A stretch of 64,000 nt of DNA, taken from Gyrodactylus bullatarudis (Eukaryota > Platyhelminthes > Monogenea > Gyrodactylidea > Gyrodactylidae). Shown here one piece after another: positions 46,801 to 61,800 of the stretch. Location: contig SSNU01000063.1 of the NCBI GenBank assembly GCA_012064415.1, forward strand, positions 841,977-905,976. Direction: 5' to 3'. Positions within the stretch are counted from its first letter, which is position 1. Each line of letters opens with the position of its first letter. The position numbers and the translations under genes are program-made. Below the pieces are notes generated by a model that made no database searches, had not been told where the DNA came from, and saw only the letters and a list, made by a program, of their open reading frames with translations.

Positions 46801-49800
46801 TCTCCGCACCGAAAGGGTTATTTCTGTAATTATTTTAAATAATTTTCTATAAACAAAAACCTATCCTAAATGAGATTCTAGCAAATATTCCTTCTGAAAA
46901 GCAAGTTTTTAAAAAATTTTTTAGAAATTAAACTTTTGATTTTATTGCTTTCCTATTCGAATAGTTCCACAAAATGTAACTATTATTATTATATTGGGAG
47001 GTAATCGTGGGTAATAAAAACCTAGACTAAAAAAATGTAGAGAACGGGCTATTTGACAATTGATTTCACATTTAGCCAGTAGTTCCGTCTTCTTCTTTGT
47101 AATCAACATAAATGTAATTGTATTATTATTAGATAATAACGAGGGGAAAAAATAAGAAGGGATTGCTGGAAAAACTGACTACTACATGTTTTTAATATGA
47201 TAACATTATTCGATCATTTCCAATCAATTCTATATTATACAGCCCAGTATATACAGTTGTAAATTGTATGCGATTAACTTTTCTATGAGACTAAAAGCAA
47301 ACTGAACAAGGGAAAGATATTTATATCTCTTTACTTCCAGATTCACAAAATAATTCAAAAAATATCTATATATTCTGAAAATATATTTAACTAGCAACCT
47401 GTTTTTTGCCTTAAATGTCAAGCCTATATTTTTGTGCGAGAAAAAAACTTTTCCCGTCTTTCGTTTCATGGGATTAATTTATCCATACGTCTATGCTAAT
47501 AGGTTATTAGTACTTTTCGTTGAAATGTATGTTTTTTTTCTAATATTTATGGTTTATTAATATTTTTTGGATGCTCCACATTGATAAGCTCGTTAATATG
47601 GAAATGAGATTCGATTTTTTGAATGCCAGCTAATAAACTATCCTGTTGCAAGTTAAAGAATTACTTTTTACTGCTACTCATAATCGAGCTCTTCTCGTAA
47701 ATGAGGTTGTATGACTTATCGATGAAGAGAAAGTGATTTTCTGGCCCTAAATCTTTCCAACTTTAGTGGGACAAAACTTATTACAGCCCAAAATTAGAAA
47801 AATGCCTCATCTTTGAATAAGCATTGCACATGAAAGTTTACGCGTTTTTCTTGTCTAACGTTGGTAGAATCAAACCAAGATCAGCCAAGATTAAAAATTA
47901 GACACTGGCATTAGAGATAGCATTTTAAAATTTAAAAGATCGTATTTTTAGATTCAGCATCAAATTTAAGACGAGGACTATTTCCAGAACGACATTAAGT
48001 TCCCTTGTTTGTAACAAGCGGTTTTTGATGAATCATGATTGATAAAAAACAGGGCATATTTTAAGCGTTTCTGATTTGGAATATGACCTAATATGACTTT
48101 ATAATTTTAAACCCTGACGTCCTATCATTTAAAACCTAAATCTAAATTTATTTAAAAATTTTTTTAATAGATAGATAATTCCCAAGTACCATTTTAAATT
48201 CAAACGATTAAATTGTGAACATGTTGGTTGATTTTCGAATATCCTATCAAGCCACACGATAAATAATAACCTAACATAGAAACCCCAAAACTACAAAAGC
48301 TTTATTGAGCAAGTTGAGGCAAAACGATCTGCGAAGATCAATTATAGTTAATAATTATTAAGAAAAACTATCTGACTTATGCTCACTTTCAGAAGAAACC
48401 ATCCGAAATGTACATCTACTCAATTAATAAAATTGATGTTGATAATTTCTGATTTAATTCAGTGGATATCAAACAGTAAATCACGTTTATGTGTAGTATA
48501 AAAGATATAGTATTCAATAGAAAATACAATAATAATATAGCATATTTTGGGCTTAAAAATAAAACGACTGTTTTCGAGGCCTTAGTGATAATGTTTTCAT
48601 TTGAGTTAATCTCGTATCAAATGGACTGAAATATTTTAAGTAAGAGGAAATGGCGAGAGAGAAAATGAGATTATTTCCCTCCAAAACGTACATTTATCAG
48701 GTGGGTAAGACAGTGTGGGTGTGTATTCCCAAAAGTCTAAGAGAAGATTTTATAAATTATCTGCTTATGGATTAGAATGAAATTAGTCTGAGATTTTCCT
48801 TCTGTATATAAATTAATTTATTACTTTTTACAATCATCTGTAAATATCCAATTAAACAAGTAAGCTAGGGGAAGAAATTTTTCAAATTTATCCTAATTAA
48901 TTCAGATGAGGAATTGGAAATGATGACAATTAAAAATTTTCGATGCGCTCATTTCAAAAAGGGAAAGAGACGATAAATAAATAAATTAAAAAGCACACAG
49001 AATGTGGATAATTGAATTTTGTTTTTCTGCCTTCCTAATTATTAATCTACCAGATGAAAATTTAAAAACATGAAAAAATAATTTTTATAATTCAATTACA
49101 GATTGATAATGACAACTTTAATTGAAAGCATTCCTAATTCGCATGCTTCAAGGCTCATTCAATATTTTTAGGGTTAATTCCAAATGAAAATTTCAACGCT
49201 TCCTCAAATCAATTATACACATTTCAAAATTTCCCTCTCTACCAGATTTATTGTCAGATAAATTTTTTGAACGGTTAAACTTCTATTCAAAAATTGAAAG
49301 TAAACTTTCTCCTTATATAGAACCTTAGATGGAAAAAAACTTACGCAAATCTAGGTTCTTACAAATTTTCGCTACCTCTGAAGAGAATTAATTTTATGTT
49401 TCTCAAAATCGAAATGGGAAATAAGAAGAGTTTTTAATTTCAATAAACACAAGTGTTCTTAAAGTTTTGAAAAAATGAATGGATATCACTGTAAAAATCT
49501 GAGTGCGGTGGCTAATAAGTTCGAAGTTTCCCTTGAAAATTATGTCTAGAAAGAATCTCCTTGAAAGCAGCTTACACGGAGATTATCATGCTCTGTGACA
49601 CTGAAAGAGTCGGAACTTGAAGGTCACAAAATAAATAAAAAACGTGGATGACCATTTACAAGCCGTAAAAAATCAAGTGCTAAAATAAAGTTTAACGAAA
49701 TTTAGTGTTAAATAAAATAATTTTTGAGAAGTTTCTTTTTAAAAATTTTGGGGTAATTATTGGAATTAAACCATATTTTTATTTCTTGTTGTAGAATTCA

Positions 49801-52800
49801 TTGAAAATCTGATTTTAAAATTGGATTACTCACGGAAAGGAGAAAAAAAATTCAAAGTATAAGTTTAGACTCAAATGGCTAAACTATCAAATGACTTCTT
49901 AAATTCAAAATTATTCTAAGCGCATTTATAAGATAGACTTCTTGGGAAATAAAAAAAAATTATCCCCCAAATGCATAGTTTGTAATATATTTGAGTTTGT
50001 GTTGGGAACGAGAATTTCTCACAAAATTCAATGGAAAAAAGTGTGCAGTAAGAGCAATTTCACTAGAAGTATAAAAACGAAAAATTGATTTTCCGGCAAT
50101 CCAAGATAAAGAAAATTTAATTTTTATCTACAAAAACAAGACAAACGGAGGATTAATTCTCTTAGATGAAAGCAAAAGCAATTCCGATTCAAGTGCACAC
50201 ACTTTGAAAATTAATCATATTGATGAGGTAATCCGATCTAATGATCTAACCTATTGGAGTAGAGAAAAAACAGAGAGTACATTGGATACATCAAGTTTTA
50301 TCTCCTCTCTAGAACATGTCGGTTGAAATTAGGCTAAGCCCTAATTAGGAGATTATTTGAGAGAAAAGACATTTCCTTGTCTGATTGAAGATTGATGAAC
50401 CCGGATAGATCAGATACAATTGAAAAGTGGAAAACTCACAATGGTGTGTTATCATGGGTTAAATCTTTGTTTGTTTCATTGTAATATCTCTCAGTCATGG
50501 AGTAGAGAATTCCACGGTCATCATCAGGCATCCCATTATTCTCCAACCTGAGGCCATCAAGGAGCCAAATGAGCTTAACCTTTGGCTTACTCGGTGCACT
50601 GTTACAAATAACTTGGCTAGTTTGATTTTCCACAAACCAAAAAGTTTGCTCTAGTTTATTGTTAGTTGGTCCCTTGGAAGTGGAATAATTTTCCTTCATT
50701 GGAGCATGCTGCTTCGTTTGTTGTTTGGTGAAAAGATCCCTATTGAAACTAATGAGAGATTCTGGGGAATGTGGGGCATCAGCTACTTGCGTCTCCGAAG
50801 CACTCATTCCCTGGCTTAATGATTCTCCAAATATTTCTTTGATCACTTTCGTATCGTCATATGAGGACAGTTTGATCTTTTGCACAAGACTCACTTGCTT
50901 CGGGGATACTGGAAGGAAAAAGAATTTATTGATTTGAAAAAAAAGGTAAGGAAATGAGTAACCCTTGAGTATTCCTACAATCACAGCATGAACGGAAGCA
51001 TGAATAATTTCTCCAATAACGGACATTTGAAGGCCTGTTCTCATAGAAATCTACCTAAACTTGGATTGAGAAACAAAATAATAGATAATATGGAATTGTA
51101 TGTGAAAGAATTTACCTAAAAGAGAATAACGGAAGTTGAGATTCCCTTTGGAAATCATTTCTTAAATCACTTCTTATTGTTTTCAAGAATAGGCTAGTAA
51201 GTAGTAGTTGTAATAATACTATCTCTCTTACAATAAAGAGTATGTATGTCATTTAGATGAATTTTTAGATTTAGACAATGGAAATATTCAAGATAAAAAA
51301 AATACATCAGTTGAAAAAAGTAGAGAAAAAAAGAAACTCAAATAAAACCTAGAAAAAGCATCTTTTAAAATTAAAGAGAGAGCAAAAGGGAGGTGGGGGT
51401 CGAGCATAAGTCTTACTTAAATCAAAGGAGAAATACTTTGCCTCAGTACTGCCAGGAAAGCAGAGAAACTTATTTTTTAATATCAGGGATAATTGAATTT
51501 TCCCGAGTTATCGGAAAAGAGAAGCGTGAAACTTTGCTAATGTGATTTGAATTTCTTTCATCAGAAAGAAGAAAAAGAAAATTTTGGTGGAAATCTTTAT
51601 TCAAATGATCTAACAGCGCAAGTTCAGGGTTTATTTATCGATAAAAATAAGTGTAAAATACGAAAGAGTATGTATCTGACGATAAGTCATGTTTAAGAAA
51701 GTGTGTGGACTGAATTCGATAACATTTTGACAGTTAACTGGAAAACATTATTCCTATTGAATATTATTATTCCTTATTCATATTAAAACCTAATTGACAT
51801 GAAGATGAGAATTTCCTATTTTTACAAAAAACTCAATATTTTTATCCAGAAAGTCAGGAAAAAATTTATTTTTTGGATTCCACTATGAAATGAGCTGATT
51901 AGTTTTGAATACAAAAAAAATTTAATGGTTCGATTTCCCAGCGTAGTGACGAATTTCTGTGAATTCCTGCAGGCGAATTCGAAATCTTCGTCTAATTTTG
52001 ATCCAATATTTAACTGCTTCAAATCTTTGAAATCGATAAAAATTTTGGATTTGAAGGTTGTAAAAGTGGAAATTTGAAACATTTCCGAAATTCAAAAAAC
52101 GGCTCAATTTTGGTCAGATTGAATTTTTTTTGTATTCAAAACTAATCAGCTCATTTCATAGTGGAATCCAAAAAATAAATTTTTTCCTGACTTTCTGGAT
52201 AAAAATATTGAGTTTTTTGTAAAAATAGGAAATTCTCATCTTCATGTCAACTAGCTTTACAATGTATATTATACATCCTTGTTAGATTAATTAAAGAGGC
52301 AGATGATCAAACTAAAGTAATAGTATGTCACCCTGGACTGTATCTACCCAGCTTTTTGTATCAGCTTTTATCTGTTGGATGGGAAAATTCCTACAATGAA
52401 ATCTGAATTCTTCTAGTAAATTTCAATAAAGCTTTGCGTTCGGATGAAATCAGGTACTTGAACTCTCTATAGAGGAGACTTTTTCAAAAGAAAAATTGGC
52501 GCTTTTAAAATGTACAGCTATTCTCGATGAATTTGGGAATTCATGATTTTTACAAAAATCTCATTTTTTCATCAAGGTATCGAAAATTTTGAAAGATTTT
52601 TTGGTAACTGATTCAAAATGTACACTTTTACTGAATTGAGAAAAAAAAATTTGGAAAAAAGTTTTTTTTGGAAAATTTTAGAGAAATTTTAAAATTCGAG
52701 ATGGCGCGATTTTTTAATTTTTTTAAACTTTGAGTTGAAAATTTTTGTTGATTTCAAGGTCTGAGAGGAATCAAACGTTATTTTTCAGGATCATCATTAG

Positions 52801-55800
52801 ACAAAGAAAATATTTACTCTTATTCATTTTTTTGAAAAAACACACTATTTACGTGCGAAAGTCCACTTCCTATTTTTCGATCATTTTTACTGCTTGGAAA
52901 ATGTTAAAATAGGGTGATCCAAGATCATTTCAAAATGACGGGTTTTTACAAAAAAATGAATAAGAGTAAATATTTTCTTTGTCTAATGATGATCCTGAAA
53001 AATAACGTTTGATTCCTCTCAGACCTTGAAATCAACAAAAATTTTCAACTCAAAGTTTAAAAAAATTAAAAAATCGCGCCATCTCGAATTTTAAAATTTC
53101 TCTAGAATTTTCCAAAAAAAACTTTTTTCCAAATTTTTTTCTCAATTCAGTAAAAGTGTACATTTTGAATCAGTTACCAAAAAATCTTTCAAAATTTTCG
53201 ATACCTTGATGAAAAAATGAGATTTTTGTAAAAATCATGAATTTCCAAATTCATCGAGAATACCTCTATTTCAAATCTGAGAGGAGCTTCTATTTATATG
53301 TAAAACTAGTTAATTTGAAAATGAAAATTTACAATTAAAAGAAACTCAATTTTTTCCTCCGGAAAGTCAGGAACACAAATCATCTTTTGATCTCCAGGGA
53401 AATTCGTAATTTTCATCTCACATAGTGGTTATTATTTTAGGTCTATTTTGATATCCAAATTCTATGGTTAAAATTCAACTCACTTATAATGTTAAGATAT
53501 ACAAGATCATTTGATATTGTTGAGGGTGTATCTTCTCTATTAAGTTTGTAGTTGATTTGACAGGTGAAAGTTGACTCATCATGTTCCATGGTTGCATTAT
53601 TCAAGGTTAGATCGAAATTGCCTGAGAAAATGGAATAAGTAAGTATCGTAAAGGGTTTTTTTATTATGAAATGTCATTTCGTTTAGATTTACTGTAGATT
53701 TCAAGTGAACAGTACAATGGGGTTGGAGATGAAATCAAATGTGTCCCACAATTGATATTTACTTTTCTCTAGATGGAATGCTTGAATCATTCATACCAAT
53801 GGGTAATAAATGTATACAAAGTACTTGATTTCTTGGTAAAAGAGAAAGGAGGATATCCAAAAGTAAGGTTACCAAATAATAAAAATATGTACATTTCATT
53901 ATGATACCCATCCATCTGATATATGGGGAAAAATTATAATCTTTATTTCATAATTCTTTTAATGAAGAATTTTTCCTAAAGGCCAGATTCTATGAATACT
54001 ACGTATATGGCCTGCCTAATTTATTTGATTATCTCTGTGGGAGAAAATTGAACGTCAAAGTTAATAAAATCATTCTCCTTCTCAGATCAATGACAGTCCA
54101 AAGTACAAGGATGGTAGACTTAAGGATGCTTAACGGAAAAAAACATTACGTCTGTTTATTCAGTAGTATAAGTCGGGGGAAACCTAGGACAATTTTAAGA
54201 AGGTGTATCAGTCGAAGAAAGAAGCATAATATTTGATTTCCTCATGAGAAGTAATCCGCTCTTTTCTCAAGAATATCCTGTTTATAATACAATGCTCAAG
54301 AGTTGTAGTTTCTATGTCATGCATGAATAGAATTTTGAATAAAAATTACAATTCTAGTAGTTAAAATGTAAATAAATATAGATGTATATTCTAGAATAAG
54401 GAGATTTTTATCAAAATTACGATAATGTAATGCCATTTTTATTGGAAAAGATGTCTATCTGTTTTTGCACAATACCAACAACTAGTTTGCAAGCAGAGAA
54501 GGAGTCAAATCCAGTAAAAGAAAATTATGATAAATTACATATCATTATAGAAGAAAAATTTTAATTTGGCATGCAAAATATTCCCCAAGATTATTTGGAT
54601 TACATTAACAATCTCTTCAGCACGATGATACTTGAAGTTCAAATTTTGAATGAACTTTGAGTTCAAATAGGAAATCATAGTCGGAGGTGTTATTCATTAT
54701 TCAAATTAAGATAAAGCTCCTCTCGCAACACCCCAAGAATCGTACTAACTGTAAGGCCTTTATCAGGATTAACATTTCTAGGAACGAAATTTCATTCTAA
54801 ACCTAATAAACTAAGCCTTTGGGATTCTTTAAAATTTTATTGAAGAATGACACTGACTTTCTACAGTTGTACAGTATCAAGTTATAATTAAAATTCTGAA
54901 ATAAGCTACAGATCATGATTGGGACGTAACTCTTGATTAGCAAGTGTATCTAATTAGAAGTTGAGAAACAAAACAAACTCCTTCTGTTAGCTGAAGGATA
55001 CAAGATAATACTATGTAATATAACGGAGATATGAAAGAGTTTGCTCGAAAACTAGTATAAATTTCAGTCATTCTACTGCTCTATCCCTTTCATTCGGATC
55101 ACAAAAAAATTGTTTTTCCCTTCATGATCAGTAAAATTTTGTAGAGGATTTTAATGCTACAAAACAAAATTCCCGAAGAAGTATAAAAGGTTCGTTTCTC
55201 TACTATTCATTCAATTTATTATTTCTAACAAAAATGAAAAAGAAGAACTCATAGAGTATTTTTATAGCTGAATTAAGAAAATTGTCATGATCAATCAATA
55301 GTCCTTTGAATGGATAAATCAGAAAAAAAATTTCAATCAATTCCAGGGCGCATTGAAAATGAAGAAATTGAAATTTGAGAAACTTTCTTCTCTAGTACAG
55401 TAATATGAAGACAGAAAAAAAAAGAAAGTCATGAAAGACAGAGAGATTCCATATGGAAGTAAGGAAATTTGAAGATTCCGAGGATGTTCGGATAAATAGT
55501 CAATCATATTACAACGGAATACTGTACTAATAGTAAGTACATTCTTTTTAAGATCAATGTAGGATTTTCTTCAACAAAATCAGTCATGTGAACAAGAATC
55601 TAGGGAATAATCCGGCTAAATACCAATTTTGATACATCAAACCTTTATCATGCTAACTATCAGGCGAGTCAACTCAAGGGGTTGAAATTAATTAAGGAAT
55701 TGAGAATTTTGTTAAAATTAAAAGCTCTCATATTAAATGAATAATATTAATATACAACATTAACCAGCTTCACACTGAGAGGGCTAAGTCAATAACAGAT

Positions 55801-58800
55801 GTGTAAATCTTTAAAATAAAATTTTCTTTGTCTCCTTTCTTGAATAGTCTTGATATTCTCAGACAAGACAGAGGAGAGAGAGAGAAGACGAATGAATTTA
55901 TTTGAAAGATAATTTGAATGACACTCTGGGAGAGTTTAATTCTTTAAGGCGCAGCGGATTGTATATGGGACAGGTTACTTTCTCAAGCCATGATTTTTTT
56001 TAAAGAAACTGAAATGAATTTATTGACCACTTTTCTGAAAGTAGAACTAATATTAAAATTTAAATATCGATATTTAACACAGCCTAATAGATTAAGTTCT
56101 AAAAGATTATTATTCATTGCATATGTACTCAAAATAGATACCTTACGAAAGGGATATTTCTTTCGATAAGTTTTAATTTAGCTGATTATTTCATCAAGAT
56201 TGTTCGGTCATTTTTATGTCGAAGAAATGATCATTTTCAAGAATGTTCCTGTTTTATTGTAATTTTGTCAAACTATATCATTACATTATAACTATAGAAT
56301 TACATTACCATTGATTTATCAGAAGCTGTACCTATTCCAAATCAACACCAGAGTTATTTTATAACAGGAAATCTTTTTTCTATACATCTATAATTATAAT
56401 TTTTTCTCGACAGAAATCCTCTCCCTCAAACATAAATATAATTATCTATTTCCTCTTTATATCTGTGAGTTTTGATACATTTCCTATGCTAAAATATCCC
56501 ACTATTACTTGTGAGGGTAATTTATCAAAATATTTCTATCCTCTTTGAGATGTGCTTAATTCTTTAGTGATCAATTTCTATGTGTTGAATATTTTAGCGA
56601 GCCTTTTAAGGACGATAAGGTTGTAGAATTTTCGAGAAGCTGGCTTGAATAATTCTAGATCTGAAATATATTAGTAAAACATAAAAAAGTTTCGTTTTTG
56701 TTACTTCCAAGTGGTATTTTTTTAATTCCTAATTATAGATAACTAAACATTTCTAGCCAAGACTATTTCACAATTTTCATAAAACCCAAAATTTAACTAT
56801 GAAAATATTAAATTATTCGGTTAAAAATTGTACTGTATTTAAAGTTCACATTTTGGGCTTCAAATTAAAATTTTATTGATCTAGAATTCGGCCAAACTAA
56901 TAGAGTTACAGAAGTTTATTGAAAAATCGACATTTATGTCCATAGGCACCGAAAGGGTTTAATAATTTTAAAAACTATTTCTATAAAACTGTAAAACTGA
57001 GCTAAGAGCTTCAACTATCATTGGAATCATCTTTAAAATTTTTTAAAACTATTCACATTAGTTATGGGGATACTGTCAACATAAATAAAAACAGATTCTA
57101 GTTAACTAAACCTGTTGTGAAGTGAAAATGCATCCAAGACTCGTTTCTAACCCAATAATAATAGGCAGAACCAGATATACATGGTTTTTATTCACTTATA
57201 AAAATCGGATGATGAACCGGATGTTTATTTTCTTATCTCTAAGCCTATTTAATGAATAGTATTAATTTGTACTTTTTTAGTTGAGAACTCTAGCAAAATA
57301 AGTTCCCAAAACTATATCAAAATGAAAAACAATAAAACTGGAATGACTCTTAATGATTTTATAATTTTAATCTGCTCCTGTGTTCAAAGCCAGATGAAAA
57401 ACAACGAACTTATCTTTGTTTATCTTTTATTATATGGAATGTCAGGCCTGAAATCGAATAAACCCACATGAAGAGATAGTGATTTTAATGTGTCTAGACC
57501 CAAGTAAGAAAAGCATTGTATCACTTTCTGATTGATTGGTGATCAAGTAATGGAATATTTTTCCCTCAAAATATTATTAAAGGGATCAAAATGGGTAACT
57601 TATTCAGGCCAGTTTATCTTTATCAAATTTTTTCTCTTTTACACTTCGTGAATTATTAAAACTAATTGATAAGAAGTTGGGAATCTATGATTTTTAGGAT
57701 GCCAGATCATGTTACCTAGTAGGCTAGGGTGAAATTTTCAACCTCATATTAGGATCAACTTTTCCGATAAAACTAACAATTCTAAGCATTATTTTGTATT
57801 GAAGCATGTGTCAAAAATGATTCTCCATTATGTCATTCGGTTTTAAACCTCCAACATTTTTCAAATCGCCACTCAATTTCTAATGAATTTTTACTACGCA
57901 ATGACTAAAATCCGGAATATCTTGGCTATTCAATAAGTTTCTATCGTCAAAAATAGTAATCTTGTCATCAAGAGACGCTTCATGATTAATTTCGTTATTT
58001 TATCATGTCCGTGAGATATTGTGGGAAAATGGGCAATGACATAAAAGAATGATTTTCATCCTTTAAAATTATGCAAAACATTATCTGAGTACTAAATTTT
58101 ATCAGAAAAGTTAGTCCTCTCGAAGAAAAAAAGATTTCACCCTAGCCTATTACCCACTACTACCATTTGATGAAAAAAAATACTGAAACATTTAGTGATT
58201 TTTTAATTTTCGACGCCAAATTGCCACATTTTGACTTCAACTTTGAGCTGAGCATTTTGATTAATTTGAACGTCAGATCAGATTTAGTCAAGAAAATTAA
58301 TGATGCTTCTACTTATTATTGTTGAGAGTTTTAAATTGGATTTCTTAATCATAAAAAATTTAATGGCACTTATCGATTTTCTTGTCTAATTCTGATACTA
58401 AAAATGATTAGAATATTCGAATTCTTGATGAAAAGATTCATATCAACCAACTTTCATATTCTTCCTCATTGTAGGATAGAGTTTCAGATGTAGAAAATTA
58501 TATTTAGACTTCTTATTAATGAAATTCTAAAGAATGAAACGTTGAGTAAATCTAATTAGAGAAAGGTTTTATAGGATGCTTGTAAGTAGATAGGTTTTCC
58601 AACTTCTCAAAAAATGGTTTTTTAGGAAAAAAATGCTTAGTTTTCGACTAACTTCAAAATGAGATTAAGGCTGGGAAAAAGCTGAAAAGTATGCCCTACT
58701 CTAATGCTTATCCTAACTAATTAGCTATGATGATTAATGCATTGCTTACAGACTAGAGTCTAGAGTTATTATTGATTCATTTGCCCACAATTGACAGATT

Positions 58801-61800
58801 TAAAACAATTTCAATAAGGTTTTTTCTAACAAGTTGACAAATTATCATATTATTTTTCCCACCAGTTCCCTCATTATATAATCAACGAAAAATCGGAAAA
58901 CAATCAAAACGTCAAAATATACCTATAGTAGAGTACAGTTCAATTCTGGGATGGATTCATACAATAAGCAGATCAACTTTGTCCATTGCTAGAACGAAAA
59001 GTCAAAGATTCTGATTGATTCCTTGTATTTCGAATGTAGAGGTTCTCTTTAGATTTTAATTTTCCGCAACGAGAATAAAAATACAGTACTCCGTTAAAAA
59101 TCTCTCCTAGCTCTATTAATATTTTGTCTGTTTAGTATTGCAGTAAGAGAGGCAAAACTACCTGAGTTATGCATAGACCAATATGATTTCTAGCAAGATG
59201 TATATGTTACCCTTATCTACCTATGCAGTTTCATTCTGTTGTATGTGGCTGACTCTATATATTACAAAGTGTGTTGTCTAAGCCGAAGTAGGTAAATCTC
59301 ATAAACAATTTCTAGTAATAAATGTCAAAAAATTTATTCCTGACAAATATTTCCCAAAGTAAGTACACATTAGACTCCATACGTAATGGATTAAAAAGGA
59401 AATTAAATGAAAATTTGTTTTAATAACTGCCACTTTTTTGAGTTTAGTGATACCTCTGTTTCATAATTAATAATCAGGAAAAATTCAATACCTTAAACAA
59501 CGTTAGATTCTTTTCAAGTTTCAACTATGATTATTCAGATCAATATATAATGCTTCAGTTTATTCTAACCAAGAAATAATTTTCATCAGATTAACCAAGT
59601 CTTTTTCTAACTAAAGTAAGACTAATGAAATTCAAAGTCAGAGTCGTCTAATCAAATTGATAGTTTTTGAGTTTTTAATTCAAATTCTGCTAATTTCAAT
59701 TTCAAAGACACTCATGCCTAGATACCAGTCGTACCCGAAGAAGAAGGATATACCACTCGCTCAGGAAAAAGTCTTATGAAAAGTAATGAATCAATGCTTC
59801 AATTGTCCTGTAAGTCAGTTTCTTCTATGAAACATCTCCCAGTTGAGAATCCCAATTCATGCAAAGGCTGTTCAATCTGCAAAAGAAAGATATAACCTGT
59901 TGTATAGCTTGTAACATTTTTTATTGTATTTCAAATGAAGAAAGCTGATTTATCAAAAGCTCACTCTTGAATAAATACTCTTTATTCTGTATATTTTTGT
60001 TGATTTCATATAAAAATTAAACAGTTAAAAATTGTTATCCTTAAGTGCCATTTGGACAAATATGTCCATTAAAATATCTAGTGGAAGAAGTTAAAATTCA
60101 AAAAATTAGTTTTTTTAAGTTTTACTTAAAAACATCTGATAAATATGCAAGAGGAATTAGAAAGCTTTCTTTATTGGTTTTCACAGGGTTAAAGTTTAGG
60201 GAAATTTACACTTCCAGTATTATTCTATGTTTTCTTTATCAGTATCAATAGACAAAATAATTTCAGAAACAATATAATATATCCTTTCACTTAGAGTATC
60301 GATGATTATAAAAATTTTCTGACACAGTATCATTTCACGTTTTCCGAAAGAATTTCATTACATTACTGATATTTTTCCTATCTAAACTTGGCTATATTCA
60401 ACTATTTTTACATTAGTTAACCACAGTATCACCGACTCAATAATATTTGAAGGCAATTTTTTATTCTATCGATTAAAAAATAATTTAGGTAAGTTATTTT
60501 GCTGATTGAATTTCTCATCTTTACATCTTTACTTTATTATTTGATCAATTCTGAATGGAAAGAAAACCTTTTGACATTTTTAGATTTGATTCCCATGGCT
60601 TAAGGCTAACAAACATTTGAATTCACTCTCTTCAAGATTAGTATTAGTAAGGGAGAAAAATAAAAGTCTAGCAGACATTGATAAAATGGGAGTAGTGGAA
60701 TAATGCAGTTTTCTTGTGATTTCATCAACAATATTCTAATGAAAAAATTAATGTCTCTCCTTCTGTTTTGACTAACCCAGAATAATCCTTATAATGGCTA
60801 AGCAAAATGTGGGAATATTCCTCTGAAATTAGAGGGAAATATTCCCTCATATCATATCAGAGGATAATTTAAATGTGTTGTTGTTGGATGAGACATTGTC
60901 TCACTTTCGTATTTAGTTGTTGGTTTGGTAGTCTATCATCATCAAATAACAGTAATGAAGATAATAAACTCATGCATTACAGTGGGAAAATACAGTCTCA
61001 GAGTGGAAAAATAGAGGGAGAGAAAGAGAGATAGCAGTAAAGCTAGCTGAGAATATAAGCGTGTATAGAGAATTTTAATTAATTAATTTTTCGTATTTTT
61101 TATTTATTTTTTAAAAGGAGTGTGTTATATGGAGTGGAAATCTTTTAGCAATTGCAGAAAGTGTTAAATTTATTGCTTGTTTATGACACAAGGAAAGGGG
61201 GAATAAAAATAAACAGAAACTTTTCCTTTATTTGAAAATTATATTAAGAATTTAATATTTTATTTCAGAATCATCTGATTCCAACAATATCACTTGTAGA
61301 TGAAATCAAATTCGACTACAAGTTTCTTTTATGATTTTTTTAATATGAAAAAAGCATTTAATCACGTTAAACTGTAACTGATTCAACTGCAGCAATGAGT
61401 ATAAATATTCTAAATTTAAATTTTTTGCCAAATTATTGATTATTTTCCCAACAATCAACCTGTTGATTGAATTTGCAATAATCTGAAGAAAAAATCTGCC
61501 CATCTTATCCCAATTTAAAGATAGCTGGTACTATTTCTGCACTAAATTGTTGTCCCGGTACTTTTTAGTACTATTTTTCTGAATTAAACCTCAGAGTTTA
61601 GAATTCTTCAACTAGTAAACGACCAAGCAAAATTCTTGATGAACGGGTAACTAAGCTAGCAGTATTTCGATAGCAAGTCAAAAATTATTCCATAGAATTT
61701 AAAATTTGAACTCAATGGATTTTCCTGTAAAATATGTGCTATAACAGCTAAATGGTGAAAAAATTTGACAAAAAACCAGAAATTTTGAATACTTCAAGAT

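Larger units (their letters stand above)
43616..50439. other. 6.8-kb intron of the adhesion receptor
   Basis: No coding sequence supported. It contains a short trinucleotide tract (CAGCAGCAGTAGTAGTAATAA at about 43791), an imperfect fold-back element (44030-44695) and two piggyBac-like MITE copies (46283-46817). The remainder up to the next exon shows nothing I can name. Confidence 0.5.
50909..53483. other. 2.6-kb intron of the adhesion receptor, largely palindromic
   Basis: About 1.2 kb of it consists of two large inverted repeats (51797-52250 and 52514-53263) and a decayed fragment at about 53310-53430 that resembles the first (CAATTTTTTCCTCCGGAAAG versus CAATATTTTTATCCAGAAAG). A short G-rich tract (GGGAGGTGGGGGTCGAG) occurs at about 51389. 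Confidence 0.6.
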
